From positions 159,777-223,776 of the forward strand of contig JAMCPI010000012.1 of assembly GCA_023379805.1 (NCBI GenBank): a stretch of DNA of 64,000 nt. The letters run 5' to 3'. Made by a program: the position numbers and the translations under genes. This document shows positions 16,264-24,900 of this stretch, in pieces (within the stretch, counting starts at the first letter, position 1; each line of letters starts with the position of its first letter). This DNA comes from Nitrososphaerota archaeon. GTDB lineage: Archaea > Thermoproteota > Nitrososphaeria > Nitrososphaerales > JACPRH01. The notes under the pieces were generated by a model. That model saw nothing but the letters and a program-made list of their open reading frames with translations, did not search any database and was not told where the DNA came from.

Positions 16264-19002
16264 TTGTCATCCGAGAGTTGTGGGTGTAGGGGTGGCTGCA
16301 AAGAAGCTAAACGATACACACCGATGAGGATTTACAACCCCGCCGGGCTCTCATCTCTCTCCTACCGCATCGGCACCCATGCGCGGTTCAAGGCGGACAT
16401 GCTGGTTGACGTAGCGTCACAAAATGCATTGTCGAAGCTTACGACTAGGAGTGACGCTGACCTCACGATATCTCTACTGGACTCATGGGCTACCGTAGCC
16501 GATGTTTTGACCTTCTACCAAGAGCGCATAGCTAACGAAGGTTTCCTGAAGACTGCAACCGAAAGACGATCTGTTCTCTGGCTAGCGAGAAGCATTGGAT
16601 ATGAGCTTAGGCCTGGGGTGGCTGCAAGCACCTACCTCGCATTCTCTTTGGATTCTTCAACAGGCTCACCCAAGAAGGCCACTGTCAGCAAGCAGACAAA
16701 GGTTCAGAGCATCCCTGCACAGGGCGAGACTCCCCAGGTCTTCGAGACCATCGAGGAGATAAAGGCAAAACAGGTTTGGAACGAAATGAAGCCTCGGATA
16801 AACAAGAATCAGGATCTTTATGTAGCGCTTGAAAACGGTGAATTATTCCTTGAAGGAACGTCAACAAAAATCAAGATAGGCGACGGGCTGCTTTTCGTGG
16901 TTTCAGGCGAACCCGCGGCATTTAGAATCGTAAACAGCGTCGAGCTGGACAATGATCTTCAACGGACACGCGTAGTGATACCTGCAGGTGCCATTTCTGA
17001 AGTAGAACCAGAGAATATCGGCGGCGAAGAAGAGAGCATATCCGTCTCCACCATAGATTCAGATACATCATTCAGCACTTCGGATCTTGAGACAATAATC
17101 TCATCCACATGGACGGAATCGGAGCTTGAGGCTGATGCGGCGTTAAACGATTGGTCAATAGATGAAATTGCGGACGCGGTTAACTCGGAGAGCGAGAAAG
17201 AGGAAGTGAGTGAGGATTGTGTTTATGTGTTCAGGGTCAAATGCGGTGTATTCGGGAATAACGCTCCGCTATGGTCGAGCCTACCCGTAAGCCAGCGTTA
17301 CCCCACATACCAAGTCATTGGCGAGGAGGGAGAATACGAGTCTTTAGATGCTGTATACACAAATGACTGGGACAGTGACGAGAGTCCAATTGATGTGAAT
17401 AAAGATTTTGAAGGCAATAGCTACGGAGCCGGGCAGATCTACCTCGACAATACTTACGCAGGGATTTCGCCTGAAAGCTGGGTAATTCTGAACGCCTCTA
17501 ATTGGTGCGCATACAAAGTAACAAACATAACTGAAACAACACTTACAGGGTTCTCGCTCATTGGGAAGGTCACTGGGCTAACTCTCAAGTACTCAGATCC
17601 AGAATGCAGCTTTGGCAATTTTGGATTCCGCGAAACCACAGTATACGCTATGCCTGAGAAGTTGACGCTTTCCCAGGTCTCAATTGACGATTCGATTACC
17701 GGTGATGAAATCGTGCTGGACAAGATGGTTGTAGGGTTAAAGGAGGATCAACCGATACTTGTATCCGGTGAACTGGAGCAGCAACTGGGTATATCTAAGA
17801 AGGAGATAGCGTTTCTGTCGAGCATAGTACATTTTGAAGACGGACTTCTGATGACGACGCTCAAGCTGGCCGACCCTCTTACATATAGTTACAAAAGAGA
17901 TACGGTAAGTATCAACGCTAACCTCGCGATGGCGACGCACGGCGAAACTAAGGAGGAAGCTATTGGCGGAGGCGATCCAACGCAGAGGTTCCAGCAGTTC
18001 ACTCTGAAGCAGAGTCCACTCACCTACGTTTCAGCCTACACTCCCAGCGGCGTGGAAAGCACATTGGAGATTAGGGTAGATAATGTAGAATGGACTGAGG
18101 TGGAGTCGTTTGAAGATCTAACACATTCTGACAATGCGTATGTTACGAAAAGGAGTGATGAAGGGGAAACCAATGTGATCTTCGGCGACGGTGTCACCGG
18201 GCGGCTTCCTATGTCCGGTCAGGAGAATATCCGGGCAAGCTACAGGGTGGGCATAGGTTCGAAGGGTATGCTTGAGGCTGGTCAACTCTCTCTGCTAATG
18301 ACCAGGCCGTTGGGGGTACGCAGCGTCACCAACCCTCTGAAAACTTCAGGCGGCACCGACCCTGAGAGCTTGGATGATGCATGTAAGAATGCGCCGCGGA
18401 CGGTGCTGACTCTTGACCGGATTGTGTCGCTTGAAGATTTCAAGTATTTTGCGCAGGGATTCGCAGGCATCGGTAAGGCCGCGTCTTATTCTGTGATGGT
18501 GGACGGCGCAGATGTTGTGCTTCTAGCTATAGCGTCGTCATATGGAGAGGAGGTGGACAAATCCTCAGCTCTCTACACTAACCTTCGGGGTGCAATAGAA
18601 TCTTACAAGGATCCGACCGCAAAGTATGTCGTCAAGTCTTTTGTCAAGAGGATGTTTAACATCGAAGCTAAGATAACGGTGTCAAGCGACAGACGGTTCG
18701 AAGACGTCAAGCCGGAGGTTGAAAACGCGTTGAAGACGACTTTCTCCTTCGACGAACGCAACTTCAGTCAGGCGGTCACAATTTCAGAAGTGATATTGGC
18801 GATACAGGGTGTAGAAGGAGTAGAAGCGGTCAACATCGTCTATCTGTACGAGTATGACTCCGAGGCGGATAGTCAAGTCGAATCAAGGCAGGAAATTATT
18901 CGCGCAACTGGAGAGAAGGATGAAGAGGACGGGCTCGTAACCCCGTCAATCTTGGTGGTAAACGAAAATGGGATAACCATTGAGGAGATGAATGAAGCAT
19001 GA
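16264..19002 (+). CDS. Second gpJ-like baseplate protein (Afp11/12-like)
   Basis: A 912-residue protein starting at TTG 16264, directly after the previous stop. The N-terminus is cysteine-rich (SCGCRGGC, residues 5-12), as seen in eCIS homologues. Family landmarks follow: SYRIGTHARFKADMLVDVAS, LLDSWATVADVLTFYQERIANEGFLKTATERRSVLWLARSIGYELRPGVAAS, then FGDGVTGRLP near residue 640 and TDPESLDDACKNAPRTVLTLDRIVSLEDFKYFAQGFAGIGKA. An acidic Ser/Glu-rich insertion lies at roughly residues 240-325, just before VYVFRVKCGVFGNNAPLWSSL. It forms the outer wedge ring with the first gpJ-like protein. Its stop overlaps the start of the next gene (ATGA). Confidence 0.88.
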   Translation: MSSESCGCRGGCKEAKRYTPMRIYNPAGLSSLSYRIGTHARFKADMLVDVASQNALSKLTTRSDADLTISLLDSWATVADVLTFYQERIANEGFLKTATERRSVLWLARSIGYELRPGVAASTYLAFSLDSSTGSPKKATVSKQTKVQSIPAQGETPQVFETIEEIKAKQVWNEMKPRINKNQDLYVALENGELFLEGTSTKIKIGDGLLFVVSGEPAAFRIVNSVELDNDLQRTRVVIPAGAISEVEPENIGGEEESISVSTIDSDTSFSTSDLETIISSTWTESELEADAALNDWSIDEIADAVNSESEKEEVSEDCVYVFRVKCGVFGNNAPLWSSLPVSQRYPTYQVIGEEGEYESLDAVYTNDWDSDESPIDVNKDFEGNSYGAGQIYLDNTYAGISPESWVILNASNWCAYKVTNITETTLTGFSLIGKVTGLTLKYSDPECSFGNFGFRETTVYAMPEKLTLSQVSIDDSITGDEIVLDKMVVGLKEDQPILVSGELEQQLGISKKEIAFLSSIVHFEDGLLMTTLKLADPLTYSYKRDTVSINANLAMATHGETKEEAIGGGDPTQRFQQFTLKQSPLTYVSAYTPSGVESTLEIRVDNVEWTEVESFEDLTHSDNAYVTKRSDEGETNVIFGDGVTGRLPMSGQENIRASYRVGIGSKGMLEAGQLSLLMTRPLGVRSVTNPLKTSGGTDPESLDDACKNAPRTVLTLDRIVSLEDFKYFAQGFAGIGKAASYSVMVDGADVVLLAIASSYGEEVDKSSALYTNLRGAIESYKDPTAKYVVKSFVKRMFNIEAKITVSSDRRFEDVKPEVENALKTTFSFDERNFSQAVTISEVILAIQGVEGVEAVNIVYLYEYDSEADSQVESRQEIIRATGEKDEEDGLVTPSILVVNENGITIEEMNEA

Positions 19003-21944
19003 GTGAAGATGAAAGCAACGTCTTGGGGTACACAAAGGAGAAGCTGTACGATCTTTTGCCGGCGGTTTACCGGCAGAAGGATGCCAAGCTCAGTAAGCCT
19101 TTGGAGGATCTAATAAGCATCATAGCTGCTCAGGCGGCCGCGCTGGAGAAGAACATAGGCGGCCTGTATGACAACTGGTTCATAGAAACATGCGATGAGT
19201 GGGTCACTTCGTACATCGCTGATCTAATGGGGGTGAAAACGCTCAGCGCAAGCAAAAGCAGTAGCAGTGGCTCGCTCTCGACCACTGAGGTTGTATCGCA
19301 ACGCGCCTACGTTGCCAACACCATCAGCTACCGTCGACGCAAAGGTACCGTTTCGATGCTTGAGCAGCTAGCTGGGGATGTGTCTCAATGGAAAGCAAAA
19401 GCTGTCGAGTTCTTCCAACTGTTGTCTACTACCCAGAACGTCAACCATATCCGGTTAACCAACCATGGCACACCAGATCTAAGGAACACGTCAAGTCTGG
19501 ATCTTATTGACACACCTTTTGACACAGTGGCGCACACATTAGAGGTGAGGCACATCAACAGCGGAAGAGGATACTACAACATCCCGAACATCGGGATCTT
19601 TCTTTGGAGACTACAAGCACTCCCATCCATTGACACCCATGCTTTCAAGAAAAGTGAAAAGGCATTCACCTTTAACCCTCTTGGCTACGATGACATTTCA
19701 ATATTCAACCTCCCCATCACAGAGGATCTTCCATCACACTTGGCGGAGGAGGTCAACGTACCTGCGCCGATAAGGCGACGCGCGCTGTACGACAACTTTG
19801 AAAAGTACTACAGCAAGGATCGGAGCATACTCCTAACCGTAAAATACGTCAACGAAACCAAGTGGCAAGAAATCGCGCCCCGCGACATTGTTGTCTGCAA
19901 TCTTTCAGACTGGCATACCCCAGATGACGACAAGATCGCAATCGACCCAGAGCTCGGTCGAATCGCCTTTTCAAAAGAAGCTGAAGATGTGAAGGTAAAC
20001 TACTATTACGGATCCAGCGGCAAAATTGGCGGTGGCTTCTACACTCGGCCGGAATACGACTCCGACTTTCAGGCTGAACCGACATTATACCGCGTGTCTA
20101 CGAAACAGGTCTTCGCTTGGAATAAGGTGCCTGGAGACTCAGCTGAGACTAGTCACCTTAAAGAGATGTTGAGAAACGATATTCCACGCTACCTAAGTGA
20201 AGAGAAGCAGATCAACGTCTCCTTGGATTGGGTGACGGAAAATCTGTCCTTCAACAAGGAGGGTGACGATCGAACAATCACAATGACGGACGGTACTCAC
20301 TCGCTCTCCATCGCATTGGGCACCGGCGATGAAAGTGCTACTTTCAGGGTAAACGGTGTCGCTGTCTACGAGTTTCCTGCGAGAAAGACCGAGGAGGGGG
20401 ACATTTACGTTTCAATAAATATTGATGTGTACGGAAGCGTTAATGAAGCAATTGTATGGTGGAAAAAGAACAGAAGCCAGAACGCCGTGTTCGAAATTAT
20501 CGACAGCGAGGTCTACACCAAGAATATTGAGGTAAACCTACCTGCCAACTTCACCTTGGCGATTAAAGCCGATCAGGGAAAAAGACCATTACTGCGAGCA
20601 TTAAGGATCCAAGGTGAAAAGGGCAGCCGCCTCATCCTCGACGGGCTTTGGTTCAACAACCCGACAAGCACCCCGGCCATCAAGATCCAGCCGGGAGACC
20701 TTGAGTCACTCACTATCCGGCACTGCACTCTAGTACCTGGACGAAACACCCTTAACAATAAGGTATCTCTAGGCAACAAGAGTTACATCCGTAGACAACT
20801 GTGCGTGTGGAGCGACATCAAAACAGACACCAGCAACAAGCACAGCAGAAGCCTCGCAGACTTCCTTAACCGAGAGCTCAATCTAGGCTGGGTTAATGAA
20901 GACGCGGTGTTCCAAAAAGTGACAGATCCCAACGGAGAGTGCATCACGTTGACAGCGGGTAGCGACTCACTTCGGATCGATCTTGAGGACGCGGAGGCCG
21001 CGGAGACAAGCGCCTTTCTGAGTGTAAAAGATGAGCAGGAAGTATGGAAGAAGGTTTATGAGTTTACCGTCCTGACAGAGAACGGTAAGAAAGTAATGTA
21101 CTTGGCTGGCGGTAACGATGATCTTGAAGTTACTTTGAACCGCACAATAAGCGGCAGGATCAACATTTTGGATTCGCTTCTATTTACATGGGAAAGAATT
21201 CTGTCGAAAACGCAGAAGGACGACAAGCGTTTCCTCAGAAACTTCCTGAAGGACAACTTCTATCTGCCTTGGCTCAGTGAGAAAACACAGTTCACCGGTG
21301 ACGAGAACCAAATCACCGCTGAGTACAAATCCAGCACCGAAAGCCACAGCTTAACCTTTACTCGTGAAAACAATAAGGTGGTATTGAGTATAGATGGCAA
21401 TGAAGTCTATGAGTTCATCTCTAGGGCGAACCGAGTCTACATGCAGTCAGACGCTAAGTTGAGCGTAACTGACAGCATAATAGACGGCAAAGGCGTCAAT
21501 GAAGCAATATCTTGTCGATCAGTCACGTCACAAAACACAACTGTATTCGGAAAAACAACAGTTGACGAGCTAAATCTTGCCAGCAACACCATCTTTACTG
21601 ATCAGGTTGAGTCGAAGATAACGCAGCAGGGCTGCGTACGGTTCAGCTATGTGCCTCTAAACTCAAAGACACCGCGACGCTACATGTGTCAGCCAACAGA
21701 GGATCCTGAAGATCCGGAGTCCACAAAGATACGTCCATACTTTACTTCAGTGCGATACGGGGATCCGGGTTATGCGCAGCTGCGAACAGGCGTTGACGTT
21801 AAGATCTTTGAAGGCGCAGATAACAGCGCCGAGATGGGCGTATTCAACCATCTGTACCAGCCGCAGCGTATCGCAGATTTGAAGTCGACTCTTGACGAGT
21901 ATCTGCGCTTCGGGCTAGAGGCTGGAGTATTTCTGGTGACTTAA
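18999..21944 (+). CDS. Tail protein I-like baseplate protein with beta-helix and three inserted modules (Afp12-like)
   Basis: A 981-residue protein. The N-terminus (LYDLLPAVYRQKDAKLSKPLEDLISIIAAQ) is like phage tail protein I. It continues with WFIETCDEWVTSYIADLMGVK and YRRRKGTVSMLEQLAGDVSQW. The middle looks like a right-handed beta-helix (LRALRIQGEKGSRLILDGLWFNNP, IQPGDLESLTIRHCTLVPG). The C-terminus (QGCVRFSYVPLNSKTPRRYMCQP, near residue 875) is the standard eCIS ending. Three copies of the WxKVPGD...VYEF module are inserted at bases 20107-20380, 20799-21073 and 21177-21420, on both sides of the beta-helix. The protein probably carries exposed elements on the outer baseplate. Start ATG overlaps the previous stop; the next ATG follows its own stop by one base. 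Confidence 0.86.
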   Translation: MSEDESNVLGYTKEKLYDLLPAVYRQKDAKLSKPLEDLISIIAAQAAALEKNIGGLYDNWFIETCDEWVTSYIADLMGVKTLSASKSSSSGSLSTTEVVSQRAYVANTISYRRRKGTVSMLEQLAGDVSQWKAKAVEFFQLLSTTQNVNHIRLTNHGTPDLRNTSSLDLIDTPFDTVAHTLEVRHINSGRGYYNIPNIGIFLWRLQALPSIDTHAFKKSEKAFTFNPLGYDDISIFNLPITEDLPSHLAEEVNVPAPIRRRALYDNFEKYYSKDRSILLTVKYVNETKWQEIAPRDIVVCNLSDWHTPDDDKIAIDPELGRIAFSKEAEDVKVNYYYGSSGKIGGGFYTRPEYDSDFQAEPTLYRVSTKQVFAWNKVPGDSAETSHLKEMLRNDIPRYLSEEKQINVSLDWVTENLSFNKEGDDRTITMTDGTHSLSIALGTGDESATFRVNGVAVYEFPARKTEEGDIYVSINIDVYGSVNEAIVWWKKNRSQNAVFEIIDSEVYTKNIEVNLPANFTLAIKADQGKRPLLRALRIQGEKGSRLILDGLWFNNPTSTPAIKIQPGDLESLTIRHCTLVPGRNTLNNKVSLGNKSYIRRQLCVWSDIKTDTSNKHSRSLADFLNRELNLGWVNEDAVFQKVTDPNGECITLTAGSDSLRIDLEDAEAAETSAFLSVKDEQEVWKKVYEFTVLTENGKKVMYLAGGNDDLEVTLNRTISGRINILDSLLFTWERILSKTQKDDKRFLRNFLKDNFYLPWLSEKTQFTGDENQITAEYKSSTESHSLTFTRENNKVVLSIDGNEVYEFISRANRVYMQSDAKLSVTDSIIDGKGVNEAISCRSVTSQNTTVFGKTTVDELNLASNTIFTDQVESKITQQGCVRFSYVPLNSKTPRRYMCQPTEDPEDPESTKIRPYFTSVRYGDPGYAQLRTGVDVKIFEGADNSAEMGVFNHLYQPQRIADLKSTLDEYLRFGLEAGVFLVT
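20107..20380 (+). repeat. Interspersed baseplate module, copy 2
   Basis: Encodes VFAWNKVPGDSAETSHLKEML, SLDWVTENLSF and FRVNGVAVYEFPA in the tail protein I-like protein. It is longer than copy 1 because of an insertion before the DWV segment. Confidence 0.75.
20799..21073 (+). repeat. Interspersed baseplate module, copy 3
   Basis: Encodes LCVWSDIKTDTSNKH, LADFLNRELNLGWVNEDAVF and WKKVYEFTV in the tail protein I-like protein, after the beta-helix. It is more diverged at the VPGD segment than the other copies. Confidence 0.7.
21177..21420 (+). repeat. Interspersed baseplate module, copy 4
   Basis: Encodes LLFTWERILSKTQKDDKRFL, NFYLPWLSEKTQF and LSIDGNEVYEFIS, about 100 bases after copy 3 in the same protein. 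Confidence 0.75.
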
Positions 21945-21945
21945 G

Positions 21946-24900
21946 ATGAAAGGAGATTTCAGCAGATCCACCTTCAGAAAAGAGAAACACTACCGTAAAG
22001 TCAACCAGCAGCAGGGCCGGGTGAATGTAGATGCTGACTGGAATGAGCAGAACGACATTCAGTTCCATTACGAGCAAACCTTCCTTCAGGATATAATTGG
22101 GAAGAACGGGACACTCGCCGTTGATGGAAGAGATGGATTCCGAGTACTGGAAAACCTCTCATTCGCATTAGAAAACATTGGGCAAAACAAGGAGTTCAAG
22201 ACATTCCTCAGAACCAACCTTGGACTCTCATGGCTAACTGATGAATTAAATCTTGATCTTGAACCCGCTACGAATGAATCTGGCGAAGCAATCATTGAAG
22301 ACAAAACTCACTCTGTAGCGATCATAACTGATCCTGGAAGCGCGGCCTGCGGGACTTTAACGGTCTGCAACGATGTTGTATACAAATTTACCGCGACGCC
22401 GGAAGGTGAACCAACCTATCTAGAAACGAGCTGGTACGTCGTTGGTAAAGGAAACTACTACGTCGACGGCATCCTTTGCGAAAATGATTACGACGTAGCT
22501 GCTTCGCGTCAGCCTGATCTCCAGATGTCTGAGCACTGGGATTTCTTCCTTTTTGAATGGGGTGCGGTTCCGGGTAAATACGAGGACAGCATAAAGAACT
22601 TTCTGAAAGGACGGTTTACAAACCTTGACTGGCTGGATGAAAATGCGACTTTTACTAAGAGCACCGTCAGCGGCACAGATACGATTGAAATCAAATCCGG
22701 GGATGAGCTCCACAGCGCCACAATCACGCTTGGAACAGGGGTTGCAACATACAGAAACGGAGCGGACTTCTATAGTTTCACTGTCAAGGAGGAGGTCAGC
22801 GGCGAAGAAACAGAGAGAAATGTCTACTACACGGTCAACAATCCTGCGCTTCCTAGTAACCCGGAGAACAACCACTATTATCTTGCGTACCTTGACGTAT
22901 TCGAAAAACACGTTACTCACCTAGAGGACGACTACATACAGGAGAAGGCCTTAGGTGATGTAGATACCGCAACGCGCACAAAGATAGCTTGGCAGGTGAA
23001 GCTGGTGGATGTCACCGACAGGGTGACTGATAATGAGGATGATGAGTACAAGTGTATCCACGTAGATAATTGGGACGATTTCATTCCGTCCTCCGCAACA
23101 GGCCGGTTGGAGGCTCGCGCGAAGCCCTCTTCAGGAAGCGACGACAAGTGCAGCTTGTACGAGTCTGCCGGCTATACTAGCTTAGAGAACCAGCTCTACA
23201 GGGTAGAGGTTCACAACCCCGGCGATCTCGATCACGCCACCTTCAAGTGGTCAAGGGACAACGGTACCATAGTCGCAAAAGTTGACGCATTCAAAATCTC
23301 TGAAAATAAGATAAAGATAAGGAAGAGAGGGAAAGACACCCGTCACGACTTTCTAGGAAACCAGTGGATCGAGGTAACAGACGAACTACACGAATCATTG
23401 GGCAAACCCGGCACACTTGTCAAGATAAGCGATGTCAATGGAGAAACGTTGGAGTATGACCCAGACACAACTATAGGTGACCCAATAACCGAAGAGAACT
23501 ATCCGTTAATCTACAAACCAAAGGTGCGCAGATGGGAGTCAAGAGATGGATCCGCACTTATCAGTGCAAGCGAAGACCTATACATTGAACTGGAACAGGG
23601 CGTTGAAATCCAGTTAACCGCAGGAAGTTACCGAACCGGCGACTACTGGCTGATACCTGCGCGCACGAGAACCGGCAATGTTGAATGGCCACCTTTCGGG
23701 CGCAAAGAAACCGACGAGCCGTATGCGATACCACCAATGGGAATACAGCACCATTACGCCCCATTAGCGCTCTTACAGTACAAAGACGAAGACAGCTCCC
23801 TGAATTTCGTCACCGATTGCCGGAGCTTCTTCTCCTCATTGACCGAACTCATGGCCATACATTACGTCGGAGGTGACGGACAGGAGGCGCTACCCAAGGA
23901 TACACTACCCGCACCGCTAAGAGTCGGTGTGACAATAGGTCAAACACCGATAAACAATACTGCCTTGAAGAATGCGAAGGTACGGTTTACAATAACGGGC
24001 TCCGAATGGTCCGGGCTGCAACAGTCCATCGAAGGAAGTCCGTCAGGCCCGCTTGAAAACATGCTGGACGTAACCACAAATGATGAGAGTGTCGCGGAGT
24101 GCTGGTGGACGCTTTTCGACCCTCAAACAGAGGAAGAGGCGCAACTAGATCAACAGGTCAAAGCTGAGCTCCTAGATGATTGCGGTAACCCGATTGACCT
24201 AGTTCCGATATACTTCAACGCTACTCTTCCGATTTCATTCTACTACATTAGTGGAGACGGTGAAGAAGCTGTTCCGAACAGCGAAATAGATTTGACAGTA
24301 GGGTTAACCATAGGTAACACACCGGTAACCTCTGGAACAACCTATCAAGTCAAGTTCCACGTCGAGTCAGGGGACGGGTCGCTGTCAGATGGCGAAAACT
24401 CTGAGAATGAAGTAACTGTGTCCCCAGGTGCCGGCGGAATAGCCTCATGCAAATGGACTCTTGACGGGACAACCTTAAGGCAACAGGCCTACGCTGAGCT
24501 AATACTTGAGGACGGAACCCCGACCAATCTGCCGCGAATCTACTTCAACTCAATGCTACCAGTATGCTTCTACTACATCAAGGGAGACGGTCAAACCGCG
24601 ATACCAGGTAATGATATTGAGCTAGCGGTAGGTCTCAAGATAGGTGACGGTACTGAGTTCTCAGACTACAAGGTCAATTTTGAAGTGCGAGGCGAAGGTT
24701 CAGGGATCTTGTACCCTGAAGGTCTTGTACCGTTCACAAACGGTGTCGCAGGAACAATTTGGACAGTCGGTGACGACTTTTTCAACCAGCAAGTCGTAGC
24801 AACCCTGTATTTCAAGGACCAACCAACAAATCTGCAGCCAATCTACTTTAACACTGCCCTACCAATCTCGTTCTACTACATAAAGGGAGACGGTGAGGAA

